A DNA stretch of 64,000 nt from JADGNZ01 sp963715895 (GTDB lineage: Bacteria > Acidobacteriota > Thermoanaerobaculia > Gp7-AA8). Shown piece after piece: positions 37,036-46,087 of this stretch. Where the stretch lies: NCBI GenBank assembly GCA_963715895.1, contig OY970284.1, forward strand, positions 1,736,001 to 1,800,000, in the 5' to 3' direction. Numbering within the stretch: position 1 is the stretch's first letter; each line of letters begins with the position of its first letter. The notes beneath the pieces were generated by a model that searched no databases, was not told where the DNA came from, and worked only from the letters and a program-made list of their open reading frames with translations. Made by a program: the position numbers and the translations under genes.

Positions 37036-38745
37036 ATGCCTCGGCGCCGTTTGTCGATCCGCTGGTGGTTGGGTGCTCTCGTCACCGGAGCCGCGCTGCC
37101 GCTGTTGCTTCTGCTCACCCTGATCTACGGCGCGCAGGTCCGGCGCGAAGAGCTCGAGGCGCGCGAAACCGCACTGCAGATCGCCCGCACGACGGTCACG
37201 CGCATGCGGGCGCTCCACTCCGACTCCCTCCTGCTCATCCAGAGCATGGCCACCCGGCCGTCCATCCGCAATCTCGACCGCGCTCCATGCGATGCGCTCT
37301 TCGCCATCGTCGACTTTTTCCCGCAGTACGCCGATCTGCTTCTGTTCGACCAGGGCGGCAACCTCCTCTGCTCGGCCAATCCCGCGCCTCAGGATCGTCC
37401 CGTGTCCACGCTGGCGCGGTCGTGGATCGCCGCGAGGCTGCGCGAAGGGACACTGCGCCCATCGACGCCGGTCATCCGCTCGATGGCCAATCGCTGGATT
37501 TCGTTTCTGTCAATGCCGGTGAAGGGCGGCGACGGTGCCGTGCGCGGCACGCTCGTTCTCGTGCAACTGCCGGAGTTCTTCGCGACATCATTGCCTCCGG
37601 ATGCCGTCATGACGATTCTCGACAGGGACGGGACGATCGTGGCCCGGTCGGCGGATTCGCGTCGCTGGACAGGACAGAACGCGCGCGGGATGAGCGTCGC
37701 CGATTTCGCGTTGCGCCGCGGGGAAGGAACGGCCGAAGCGGCCGGTGTCGACGGGGTCTCGCGGCAATACGGATTCAGCTCCGTGCCGGAGCTGGGGTGG
37801 ACCATCTACGTCGGCATTCCCACCGCCGAGGTCATGAAGCCGGTGCGGCGGAGCTTCCTTCGTGGCGTCGCGGGCGGAGTGATCATCGTCGTCGCTGTGA
37901 TCATCATCGCCACGATGCTCTCTCGCGCGATCGAGCGTCCGGTGGCGGCACTCTCGAGGGCGGCGGAGGCAGCGACCGGCGGATCATTCGAGAGTGTCAC
38001 CGCTGCCGGACCGCGCGAGATCGCGCAACTGGCCGAGACCTTCAACGCCATGCTGGCCAGACGTCTGGAAGGGGAGCGCGAGCTGAAGGCGTTGTCCGAG
38101 CGCCTGCTTCTCGTGCAGGAGGAGGAGCGCACCCGCATCGCCCGCGAGCTGCACGACGACCTCGGCCAGGCGCTGACGGCGTTGAAGATGGACGTCGGCG
38201 GCCTCGTGGCGATGTTGCCGCCGTCCCCAAGCGCGCCTCTTCAAAATCGGCTGATCAGCCGGATCGTGGGTACGCTCGACGACACCGTGACCGCGGTGCA
38301 GCGCATCTCCTCCGAGCTGCGGCCGAGCGTTCTGGACGACCTCGGCCTGGCAGCGGCGATTGAAGCCGAGGCCTTGCGATTCGAACAGCGCACCGGCATC
38401 GAATGCGAGCTCTCGGTGCCGGACCAGGAGGGTGTGCGCATCAGCGGCCCGGCGGTCACGGCCATCTACCGCATCGTGCAGGAGGCGCTGACGAACGTGG
38501 CCCGCCATGCCAACGCCAGCCGTGTCGAGCTGCGGTTGCGGCAGCGCCCCGAAGAGCTGCTGCTGGAGATTCGCGACGACGGCCGCGGGATCACCGCCGA
38601 GGAGGTGAGCGATCCGCATTCGCTCGGGCTGATCGGAATCCGCGAGCGCGCCGACCTGGCCGGAGGAACGGTTCACTTCGAAGGAGTGGCCGGCCGCGGT
38701 ACGATCGTCTCGGTGCGCATCCCGGCGCCCGCGGCCCAGACATGA
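37036..38745 (+). CDS. NarL-partner sensor histidine kinase (Cache-HAMP-HisKA_3)
   Basis: The 569-residue kinase has an N-terminal membrane helix (residues ~12-32), a ~240-residue periplasmic Cache-like sensor, a second helix (near 280-300), a HAMP domain and HisKA_3 with ARELHDDLGQALTALKMDV, where the His is phosphorylated. The HATPase has IVQEALTNVARHANASRV and GLIGIRERADLAGG. It lies 31 nt after tRNA-Sec and overlaps the regulator by 4 nt (ATGA). The signal is unknown. Confidence 0.95.
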   Translation: MPRRRLSIRWWLGALVTGAALPLLLLLTLIYGAQVRREELEARETALQIARTTVTRMRALHSDSLLLIQSMATRPSIRNLDRAPCDALFAIVDFFPQYADLLLFDQGGNLLCSANPAPQDRPVSTLARSWIAARLREGTLRPSTPVIRSMANRWISFLSMPVKGGDGAVRGTLVLVQLPEFFATSLPPDAVMTILDRDGTIVARSADSRRWTGQNARGMSVADFALRRGEGTAEAAGVDGVSRQYGFSSVPELGWTIYVGIPTAEVMKPVRRSFLRGVAGGVIIVVAVIIIATMLSRAIERPVAALSRAAEAATGGSFESVTAAGPREIAQLAETFNAMLARRLEGERELKALSERLLLVQEEERTRIARELHDDLGQALTALKMDVGGLVAMLPPSPSAPLQNRLISRIVGTLDDTVTAVQRISSELRPSVLDDLGLAAAIEAEALRFEQRTGIECELSVPDQEGVRISGPAVTAIYRIVQEALTNVARHANASRVELRLRQRPEELLLEIRDDGRGITAEEVSDPHSLGLIGIRERADLAGGTVHFEGVAGRGTIVSVRIPAPAAQT

Positions 38746-39383
38746 TCAAAGTGCTCATTGCGGACGATCACGACATCGTCCGCGAAGGTGTGAAGCAGAT
38801 CGTCTCCGAGACGAGTGACATCGTCGTCGGGGGAGAAGCGCGCAGCGGTGCGGAAACGCTCGAACGTGTTCGCGCCGGCTGCTGCGACCTGGTCATCCTC
38901 GATCTCAATCTTCCCGACCGTTCCGGCCTGGAGGTCCTCTCGCAGATCCGGTCGACGGCGCCTCACGTTCCCGTTCTCATCTTCAGCATGCATCAGCAGG
39001 CTTCGTACGCGACGCGCGTGCTGAAGGCGGGAGCTGCCGGTTATGTGAGCAAAGACAGCGCACGCGCGCATCTGGTGACCGCCATACGAAAGGTCGCTGC
39101 CGGCGAGCGGTACCTGACGCCGGAGCTGGCCGAGAGTCTCGCCTTTGGAGTCCTCGACGCCACCGATTCCAAGCAGCACGAGCGCCTTTCCGACCGCGAG
39201 TTTCAGGTTCTCTGCCTCATCGCCGCCGGGAAGCCTCCCCGCGCCATCGGCGCGGAGCTGAGCGTGAGCGTCAAGACCGTGGCCACGCACCGCGCCCGGC
39301 TCCTGGCGAAGATGGGGCTGAAGAACAACGCCGAAGTGGTGGCGTACGCCATCGAGCACGACCTGCTGCCGAAGCGGGGGTAG
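38742..39383 (+). CDS. NarL/FixJ-family response regulator
   Basis: The 213-residue regulator has a receiver domain (IADDHDIVREG, phospho-acceptor LVILDLNLPDRSG, YVSKDS Lys) and a LuxR-type helix-turn-helix with LSDREFQVLCLIAAGKPPRA and SVKTVATHRARLLAKMGLKN. It is coupled to the kinase upstream by an ATGA overlap. Confidence 0.96.
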   Translation: MIKVLIADDHDIVREGVKQIVSETSDIVVGGEARSGAETLERVRAGCCDLVILDLNLPDRSGLEVLSQIRSTAPHVPVLIFSMHQQASYATRVLKAGAAGYVSKDSARAHLVTAIRKVAAGERYLTPELAESLAFGVLDATDSKQHERLSDREFQVLCLIAAGKPPRAIGAELSVSVKTVATHRARLLAKMGLKNNAEVVAYAIEHDLLPKRG

Positions 39384-39551
39384 GCCGGCACGGCCGGCTG
39401 CGCTGATTGCCCAAGGCTCGGCCACCATCCTCGCTCGATCGTTTTGCGCGCAGACTCGTAGTCATATCACCGACAATGGAAACAGTGGATTGCTGATTCA
39501 CGGATCGCGGGTGTGCGGCCATGATGCGCGGCGGTCCCTATCCCAAACTTG

Positions 39552-39965
39552 ATGAGCGCAACGCCCACGATCTCGAAGTCCATTCTGCTGATCGACGACG
39601 ACGATCTGATCGCCGGCTCGTTGCGGCAGGTTCTCCTTTTGGAGAACTGTGGCGTCGACGTCGCCATCGATGCTGCCTCGGCGCGGACGATGATGGCGAA
39701 ACAGAGCTACGACATCGTCATGGTCGATCCTTATCTGACAGGCGGCGTCCATGGCGACGGTTGTGATCTCGTCCAGGGGGTCCTCACACTGCAGCCGGCG
39801 GCCAGCGTGATCGTGCTGACCGGTTACAGCTCGCCTGAGCTCGCGCAGTCCGCGGCCGATGGTAAGATCGCCGCACTTCTTTCCAAACCACAGTCCATCC
39901 CGTTTCTCAGCCAGTTTCTCGTGGGCATGCCGCAACACTCGATCGAAACCTCAGTCAAAGGATAA
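39552..39965 (+). CDS. Stand-alone receiver-domain protein, module 1
   Basis: The ~137-residue protein is a single receiver domain without an output domain. The acidic patch (LLIDDDDLI), phospho-acceptor Asp in IVMVDPYLTGG, Thr in VLTGYSS and Lys in LLSKPQS are all kept, so it could be phosphorylated. ATG 39552 is preferred over a TTG one codon upstream. It ends 5 nt before the giant exported protein, so they must share a transcript. A paralogue heads module 2 (46088), sharing the unusual VDPYxTGG-x-H motif. Its target is unknown. Confidence 0.85.
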   Translation: MSATPTISKSILLIDDDDLIAGSLRQVLLLENCGVDVAIDAASARTMMAKQSYDIVMVDPYLTGGVHGDGCDLVQGVLTLQPAASVIVLTGYSSPELAQSAADGKIAALLSKPQSIPFLSQFLVGMPQHSIETSVKG

Positions 39966-39970
39966 ACAGC

Positions 39971-41491
39971 ATGAAACGCACCCTCCCCGTCCTCCTTGCC
40001 GTGCTGCTATTCACCTCCGTGATCGGGATCGCCGAAGCGACGCCGAAGCACAAGAGCAAAAAGAAAGTGGCGAACGAGCAGACTTCCAAAGTGGTTGAGG
40101 CTCAAGCGGCGGAGAGTGACGGGGCCATTCCCGCACCGAAGCTCGATCGCGCCAGAAAGCAATCCGATTCGGATAACGGAACGGTCGTGCCGAAGCCCGG
40201 TCCCATTCCCGTCGGGCCGCCGATTGAACTACAGTTGAAGCGCGCCGACAGCAAGCGGTTCGATCTGCGTTCCCTGCCGCAGACCAAACCCGTGCAACAG
40301 GAGCGCGCCGAGCTTCCGGATCCGGTGTTCCATCCGGTCACGATCCAGGGTGTCGTGCCGGAGCCGAGTCTACCGGTCGGGCCCATGGGGCCCCTGGCCC
40401 CGGCCCCGGCGCCGAACGCCGTTTTCGAAGGTCTCGATCGCTTCAACTGGGGCGCCGGCAGCCCTCCCGATCCGAACGGTGACGTCGGTCCGAACAACTA
40501 CATCCAGACCGTCAACACCTCCATCGGCGTCTACCGGAAATCCGACGGTTTCCAGCAGGCCGCTTTCACCTTCAACACCTTCATGAGCCAGGGCAGCTTC
40601 GGCAACCTGTGCGATACCAACAACTTCGGCGATCCGGTGGTCCTGTATGACAGCTTCGAGGACCGCTGGATGATCTCGGACTTCGCCTTTCTGACCGACA
40701 TCAGCGGCAACGTCCTCGCGCCATCGTTCCAGTGTTTCGCCGTCTCCATGACCGGCGATCCGGTTAGTGGCGGCTGGAACTTTTATTCGATTCAGATCTC
40801 GGATGCCCTCAACGATTACCCCAAGTTCGGCATCTGGACTGACGGCCTCTACATGTCGTCGAACATGTTCACCTTCGGCGCCGGCTCCACTTTCAAGACC
40901 GCACGCGTCTGGGCCCTCAACAAGGCGCAGATGTACGCCGGAAGCCCGACTGTCAAGGTCGTCACCTTCGACGTTCCGGGCGGCGACTTCACCGTCATTC
41001 CCAGCAACGCCCGCCTGCAGGCCGGCACGCCTCCGCCAGGGCGGCCCAACCTGTTCCTCTCCACGCAGCTCTTCCTCAACGCTCTGACCATCTACAAGTT
41101 CCACGTCGATTGGAACAACATCTCTCTGTCGACCTTCACCGGTCCCGACATCCCAAACTCCGGGGCTAATCAATGGCCCACATTCGCCGGACCCGTCCCG
41201 CAGCCGGGTACGGCCCAGACGCTCGACTCACTGTCGCAACGGGCCATGGTGCAGAACCAATACACGAACTTCGGCGGCACGGAGTCGTTGTGGGCTTCGC
41301 ACACCGTTCGCCGGGCAGAACACCAGCGGATTTGCAGCGCCACGCTGGTATCAGGTGAACGTCACCGGCGGCACCGTCGCCACGCCGATCCTGCAGGCTG
41401 CCACATGGGACCCGGATGGCGCGAACGTCACTCATCGCTGGATGCCAAGCGTGGCCGTGGACCGCGCCGGCAATATGGCCATGGGCTATAG
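39971..41491 (+). CDS. Module-1 giant, N-terminal segment before the first frameshift
   Basis: The frame starts with a signal peptide (MKRTLPVLLAVLLFTSVIGI) and a charged linker to about residue 150. The conserved N-terminal domain shared with modules 2 and 4 follows: WGAGSPPDPNGDVGPNNYIQ, FMSQGSFGNLCDTNNFGDPV, LYDSFEDRWMISDFAF and LNKAQMYAG. I do not recognise its family. Homology ends near residue 446 (SLWASHTV); the remaining Arg/His-rich ~60 codons are out-of-frame readthrough. Confidence 0.8.
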   Translation: MKRTLPVLLAVLLFTSVIGIAEATPKHKSKKKVANEQTSKVVEAQAAESDGAIPAPKLDRARKQSDSDNGTVVPKPGPIPVGPPIELQLKRADSKRFDLRSLPQTKPVQQERAELPDPVFHPVTIQGVVPEPSLPVGPMGPLAPAPAPNAVFEGLDRFNWGAGSPPDPNGDVGPNNYIQTVNTSIGVYRKSDGFQQAAFTFNTFMSQGSFGNLCDTNNFGDPVVLYDSFEDRWMISDFAFLTDISGNVLAPSFQCFAVSMTGDPVSGGWNFYSIQISDALNDYPKFGIWTDGLYMSSNMFTFGAGSTFKTARVWALNKAQMYAGSPTVKVVTFDVPGGDFTVIPSNARLQAGTPPPGRPNLFLSTQLFLNALTIYKFHVDWNNISLSTFTGPDIPNSGANQWPTFAGPVPQPGTAQTLDSLSQRAMVQNQYTNFGGTESLWASHTVRRAEHQRICSATLVSGERHRRHRRHADPAGCHMGPGWRERHSSLDAKRGRGPRRQYGHGL

Positions 41492-42136
41492 CGTGTCGAA
41501 TGCCACCACTGACTTCCCCTCGATCCGATATGCCGGACGCCTGGCCGCCGATCCGATCAACACCTTCAGCCTGACCGAGCAGACCTTCTTCACCGGAACG
41601 GCTTCGCAGACCGGCATTAATCGCTGGGGCGACTACAGCGCCATGACGCTCGACCCCGACGGCTGCAGATTCTGGTACACGAGCGAGTATGCAAACCCGG
41701 CCGACCAGACCTTCAATCATCGCTGGCTGACCAAGTTCGGCGTATTCGGACCCTTCCCCGGCTGCACGCCGGTTGGAGCGGGCGGCACGGTGTCAGGGAC
41801 GGTCACGGTGAACCCCGGCGGCGCGCCGATCGCTGGCGCCACAGTCATGTTGGGCGCGCGATCGACCACTACCGACGGCTCCGGTAATTACTCCTTCACC
41901 AGCATCCCCGCGGGAACGTATCCCTCGATGACCGCGGGCAAACCCGGGTTCTTCCCAGGTTCCGCATCGTCGATCGTCGTGACCGACGGCGGTACGACGA
42001 CGCAGAACTTCTCGCTGGCCGCGGCACCGCCCAGCGCCTGTCTGACCGACACGACGCAGGCTGATTTCCTGAGCGGCGTTTCTACCAGCGTCGACTTGAC
42101 GACGAGCCCGGGCGACGTGACGCTGCAGAATTTGCC
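41310..42136 (+). CDS. Module-1 giant, middle segment in shifted frame
   Basis: Between the two frameshifts this segment continues the N-terminal domain (YQVNVTGGTVATPI, RWMPSVAVDRAGNMAMGYS, WGDYSAMTLDPDGCRFWYTS) and then has a carboxypeptidase-regulatory-like domain (GGTVSGTVTVNPGGAPIAGA). It has no start of its own except an internal ATG near 41358, so it would be translated only if the frames are in fact continuous. Confidence 0.65.
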
Positions 42137-45100
42137 GTTGACCAGCAGAACACGGCCGGCACGACGACCGGAACGGGCTTTGGCACTCCCAATTGGACCG
42201 GCCAGACCTTCATTCCGGCGGTTACCGGGTTGCTTGCCCAGGTGGACATCCCACTCTTCTGCAATGGCTGCACAGGCACCACCCCCAATCTCACCCTTTC
42301 CGTGAGGGCCACGAGCGGCGGCCTGCCTACGGGGGCGGACCTGGCCAGCGCGACCGTCCCGGGCTTCTCGAACGGAAGCGCAACCACGAACCTTTCGTTC
42401 ATCTTTGGCTCGCCGGCAACCCTCACTTCAGGAACGCAATACGCGCTGATTTTGCGGCCCACGGCCAACCCGACGGTTGGCGGCTACTTCTGGATTCGCT
42501 CCAGCCCAAGCACCTACGCCAACGGTTCGCGAGTCACCTCCGCCGACAGTGGCGCAACGTGGACCGCGGATACGACCAGAGACTACAACTTCAAGGCCTA
42601 CATGCAGGGCCCCTACGCGCCGACGAGCGGCAACCTCGTCTCCAGCCCGAAGGACTCCAACCCGTCCGGCGGCATCACGCCGATCTGGTCAACCTTCTCC
42701 TGGAATGGGTCGACACCGGCGAATACCTCGCTACAGTTCCAACTCGCCGGCTCGAACAACGTCAACGGACCGTTCAACTTCGTCGGACCGGATGGCACCG
42801 CGGGAACCTTCTTCACCACGTCGCCTGTTCAGCTCTCGCCGCAGTTCTATAACTTCCGATTCCTCGAGTACAAAGCGTTCCTGGCCACCACCAACAACGC
42901 GGTCACCCCGACGCTCAGCGACGCCACAGCCTGCTTCAACGATGTCGACTGCAGCAGTACCCTGGCCACGATCACTCCCACCCCGGCAGCGGTCTGCGCG
43001 AATTCAACCGGCAATACCGCCTCCGGACCGGCGGGCATGACCACCTACGCGTGGGGCATCGCCAACGGCACCATCACCTCGGCTACGAACACGCAGAGCA
43101 TCATTTACACCGCCGGTGCCTCGGGCAGCGTCACGCTGAACCTCACCGTCACCGCGCCGAACGGCTGCATCGTCTCCGGCTCGACGCCGGTGACCATCAA
43201 CCCCATCCCACCCACGCCGACCATTACCCCCGGCGGCCCGACCACGTTCTGCGCTGGCGGCAGCGTGACGCTGACGTCCAGCAGTGCGACGGGCAACCAG
43301 TGGTACCTCAACGGCGGCCTGATCGGTGGCGCAACGAGCAACACCTACGCCGCCACAGCCTCCGGCGATTACACAGTCGTCGATACGGAGCTCGGCTGCA
43401 GCAGCGCGATGTCAACGATCACGACGGTGACCGTCAATCCGCTTCCGTCGACGCCAACGATCACCCCCGGCGGCCCGACGACGTTCTGCACCGGCGGCAG
43501 CGTCACGCTGACCTCGAGCGCCGCCAGCGGCAACCAGTGGTTCCTCAACGGCAACCCGATCGGCGGAGCGACGAACACGACATACGTCGCAACCGCGAGC
43601 GGCAACTACACGGTCACGACGACCGACGGCAACAGTTGCACAAGCGCTGCCTCCGCTGCGACGACAGTAACCGTCAATCCGATCCCCGCTACACCGACGA
43701 TCAGCGGCACTGCCAGCTTCTGTACCGGTGGCAACACGACCCTGACATCGAGCAGTGCATCCGGTAACCAATGGTTACTTAACGGCAACCCGATCGGCGG
43801 CGCCACGAATCAGACGTACGTTGCGACCGCCGGCGGCAGCTACACGGTGACCGTGACGGCGAGCGGCTGCACCAGCGCCTCCTCCGCGGCAACGGTTGTC
43901 ACCGTCAATCCGAACCCGAATGCAACCATCACCACGCCGTCCAGCACGGTCACCGGTTCGACCGGTAATATCGCCTCGGTCGCCAATGCCGGAGTCGGTG
44001 CCACGTACACGTGGGGCATCACCAACGGCACGATCACCGCGGGAACCGGAACGAACAGCATCACCTACACGGCCGGCGCAGTCGGCACGTTGACTCTCAA
44101 CGTTACGGTGACCACCGGCGCCGGCTGCAGCGACACCAAGTCGGCCAACGTGAACGTCGTCCTTCCGACAGTGACCGTCACCTCGGTCTCGCCAACCGGC
44201 GGCACCATCGCCGGCGGTTCGTCGGTGACGATCAACGGCACCGGCTTCAACGCCGGTGCGACCGTCACCTTCGGCGGATCGGCAGCAACAAACGTGGTCG
44301 TCGTCAGCTCCATCAAGATCACCGCCAGGACGCCGGCGCACACGCTCGGAGCGGTCAACGTGACCGTGACCAATACCGATACCTCCACGGGCACGCTGGT
44401 CGCGGGCTATCTCTACAAGCCCCAGCAGTTCGATCCGAACAACGACGGCACGATCACCTCAGCGGACATCTTCTATCTGGTGAACTTCCTGTTCCTCGGC
44501 GGTCCGCCGCCGAGCGGAGCAGCCGGCATGCTGTCGGGCGACGCCAACGGTGACGGAGTCGTCAACACGGCTGATATTTTCTACCTCGTCAACTACCTGT
44601 TCCTCGGCGGCCCGAGGCCGAATGCTCCAACGTCGTCGCTGATGCCTACATCGACATCGACTCAGGGAACTGCAACACCGGAGATCGCCGGGTCGATCAC
44701 TCTCGGTACGCCGGTCCTCCGCTCGGGCCGTTACGTCGTACCGGTCATCATGACCACCAGAGCGGGATCGATCGCGCCTCAGGCGATGTCGCTGCGGCTT
44801 CACTTCGACCGCGAGGTGGGCAATGTGACGATCGGAAAGGCCGGAGCGGCGAAGGATCTGGCTGCTCCGTTCGAGATCACCCGCCGCTCGGGCAACGACG
44901 TGTCGTATCTCATCTCGTACGGTGGTCTGGCGCTCGGCAAGTCGAATGCAGCGGTTGTCGCCGAGATCGAGATCGACTCGGTTGACGGAGCGGTCGGGAT
45001 CAGCGTCGATCCGCGGTTGACCATGCTCAGCGATCAAGCCGGTCTGACCAGTGCCACGGTGGAAAACGGAAAACTCGAAGTAAACGGCACGGCCATCAGG

Positions 45101-45145
45101 AGTGTCGAGCCGCGGCCGCACACACCCGAAAGCAACGTGAATTAA
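42137..45145 (+). CDS. Module-1 giant, C-terminal segment with dockerin and cohesin-like domains
   Basis: Back in the first frame, this segment has a galactose-binding-like region, then three ~80-residue Ig-like repeats (TITPGGPTTFC, GNQWxLNG, CTSASSAATVVTVNP) and a PKD-like domain (ATYTWGITNGTITAG). An IPT/TIG domain (GGTIAGGSSVTINGTGFNAG) follows. A dockerin pair at about 44432-44630 (DPNNDGTITSADIFYLVNFL and DANGDGVVNTADIFYLVNYL) and a final ~150-residue cohesin-like domain (YVVPVIM, SLRLHFDREVG) end the protein. The last 1.3 kb is nearly identical to module 3. Confidence 0.85.
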   Translation, partial: VDQQNTAGTTTGTGFGTPNWTGQTFIPAVTGLLAQVDIPLFCNGCTGTTPNLTLSVRATSGGLPTGADLASATVPGFSNGSATTNLSFIFGSPATLTSGTQYALILRPTANPTVGGYFWIRSSPSTYANGSRVTSADSGATWTADTTRDYNFKAYMQGPYAPTSGNLVSSPKDSNPSGGITPIWSTFSWNGSTPANTSLQFQLAGSNNVNGPFNFVGPDGTAGTFFTTSPVQLSPQFYNFRFLEYKAFLATTNNAVTPTLSDATACFNDVDCSSTLATITPTPAAVCANSTGNTASGPAGMTTYAWGIANGTITSATNTQSIIYTAGASGSVTLNLTVTAPNGCIVSGSTPVTINPIPPTPTITPGGPTTFCAGGSVTLTSSSATGNQWYLNGGLIGGATSNTYAATASGDYTVVDTELGCSSAMSTITTVTVNPLPSTPTITPGGPTTFCTGGSVTLTSSAASGNQWFLNGNPIGGATNTTYVATASGNYTVTTTDGNSCTSAASAATTVTVNPIPATPTISGTASFCTGGNTTLTSSSASGNQWLLNGNPIGGATNQTYVATAGGSYTVTVTASGCTSASSAATVVTVNPNPNATITTPSSTVTGSTGNIASVANAGVGATYTWGITNGTITAGTGTNSITYTAGAVGTLTLNVTVTTGAGCSDTKSANVNVVLPTVTVTSVSPTGGTIAGGSSVTINGTGFNAGATVTFGGSAATNVVVVSSIKITARTPAHTLGAVNVTVTNTDTSTGTLVAGYLYKPQQFDPNNDGTITSADIFYLVNFLFLGGPPPSGAAGMLSGDANGDGVVNTADIFYLVNYLFLGGPRPNAPTSSLMPTSTSTQGTATPEIAGSITLGTPVLRSGRYVVPVIMTTRAGSIAPQAMSLRLHFDREVGNVTIGKAGAAKDLAAPFEITRRSGNDVSYLISYGGLALGKSNAAVVAEIEIDSVDGAVGISVDPRLTMLSDQAGLTSATVENGKLEVNGTAIRSVEPRPHTPESNVN
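43840..44911 (+). repeat. Long direct repeat shared with module 3 (partner 58015-59086)
   Basis: This stretch shows no difference by eye from 58015-59086 over ~1.07 kb, with a constant offset of 14175, and the similarity runs on with few changes to the gene ends. It covers the last Ig repeat's end, the PKD-like, IPT, dockerin and start of the cohesin-like domain. It implies a recent duplication or gene conversion. Confidence 0.85.
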
Positions 45146-45167
45146 GGCGCGAGAGGAACGAAACGAA

Positions 45168-45848
45168 ATGAACACAGCGACGAATCATTGGAAGACCATT
45201 CGCGCCACGCTGCTGATCGGCGTCGCCGGCCTGCTGTCGGCGCCGGCCATCTGGGCGGGCGCCGCACTGACCCCCGACGTGGTCACGGTTGCAACCGTCA
45301 ACGGCCCGCAGTTCTCGGTGGTCGACGTGCCGGTCTCCATCCGCGACCGGTCGGGCACACCCCTCGGTCTCGATCAACCGGCGGGAATGCACATTCAGGC
45401 GTACAGCATCAAAGTGACCTATGCGCCGGCGTCGGCCGTGCAGTCGATCACCTTCACCCGCGCCGGCATCACGACATCGCTGACGCCTGCATTCGAGAGC
45501 AGTCCGGCCAGCGCCGGATCGATCTCCCTCATCGACTCGTTCCAGGAGTCGACGAATCCGATCCCTTTCACTCTCGATGGTGCGGCGCCGGGCAATCAGG
45601 TGGCCGCACTGCACGTCGCCCTTTCCCCCACGGCCACGCCGGGCACGGTCATCACGCTGACGCTCGATCCGACGCTCACGACGCTCTCGAACGACACCGG
45701 CACCACGACCGAAACGGTCGCCAACACCGCCCTGGCGCTCGTCAACGGTTCGATCACCGTTACCCCCTCGGTGCCGGCGCTCGGTCACATCGCCCTGCTG
45801 GTGCTGGCCATTTCGCTGGCCTTCATCGCCATCCGCTCCCGCTTCTGA
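45168..45848 (+). CDS. Exported cohesin-like protein with VPALG membrane tail, module 1
   Basis: The 226-residue protein has a signal peptide (IRATLLIGVAGLLSAPAIWA), a ~150-residue cohesin-like beta domain (VVDVPVSIRDRSGTPLGLD, QAYSIKVTYAPASAVQSITF, VAALHVALSP, ALVNGSITV) and a C-terminal VPALGHIALLVLAISLAFIA plus IRSRF tail. The tail resembles IPTL/PEP-CTERM sorting signals: short motif, hydrophobic helix, basic end. The cohesin fold normally binds dockerins, and the gene directly upstream encodes one. It starts 22 nt after the giant with GAGAGGAA as ribosome site. Cohesin function is inferred. Confidence 0.8.
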   Translation: MNTATNHWKTIRATLLIGVAGLLSAPAIWAGAALTPDVVTVATVNGPQFSVVDVPVSIRDRSGTPLGLDQPAGMHIQAYSIKVTYAPASAVQSITFTRAGITTSLTPAFESSPASAGSISLIDSFQESTNPIPFTLDGAAPGNQVAALHVALSPTATPGTVITLTLDPTLTTLSNDTGTTTETVANTALALVNGSITVTPSVPALGHIALLVLAISLAFIAIRSRF

Positions 45849-45854
45849 CCTCCA

Positions 45855-45882
45855 GAGCCGGCCCGGTTTTCCGGGCCGGTTC
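45855..45882 (+). terminator. Rho-independent terminator, module 1
   Basis: GCCGGCCCGG-TTTT-CCGGGCCGG followed by TTCTTCTT forms a strong GC stem right after the anchor gene. The same hairpin closes modules 2 and 3, so the whole cassette including its terminator was duplicated. Confidence 0.85.
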
Positions 45883-46087
45883 TTCTTCGATAACCGAGCA
45901 TCCGGGCGAACCGCCGGCGGGTCCTGCGCTGTGGAGCTCGTGACCGCGCAATCAAAAGGCGACGGTTGTCCGTAGGTAATTCACCGACAACTCCAGGGCG
46001 AATTACCGCCCCCAAAATCATCTGATTGCGGATGTACCCCAATCGCCAAGGGGTAAATGATGTCACCCCGGTTCCCTCCATACATTC

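Larger units (their letters stand above)
39971..45145 (+). pseudogene. Giant dockerin-bearing exported protein, module 1, with two compensating frameshifts
   Basis: Read as one gene this would be ~1725 codons. Comparison with the intact module-2 and module-4 proteins shows an extra base near 41309 (SHTV then AGQNTSG in the next frame) and a missing base near 42136 (VTLQNLP then VDQQNT back in the first frame). The middle 0.83 kb stays open and similar to the other copies in its own frame. It is either a recently disrupted paralogue or two single-base assembly errors. The segments are described separately. Confidence 0.75.

Noticed and set aside
41300..42140. Programmed frameshifting in the module-1 giant
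   Set aside because: Neither site has a slippery heptamer, and the intact paralogues need no shift. Mutation or sequencing error is simpler.
45883..46087. Additional small gene or riboswitch before the module-2 receiver gene
   Set aside because: No frame with a start, ribosome site and sensible composition was found, and no known riboswitch consensus could be matched.
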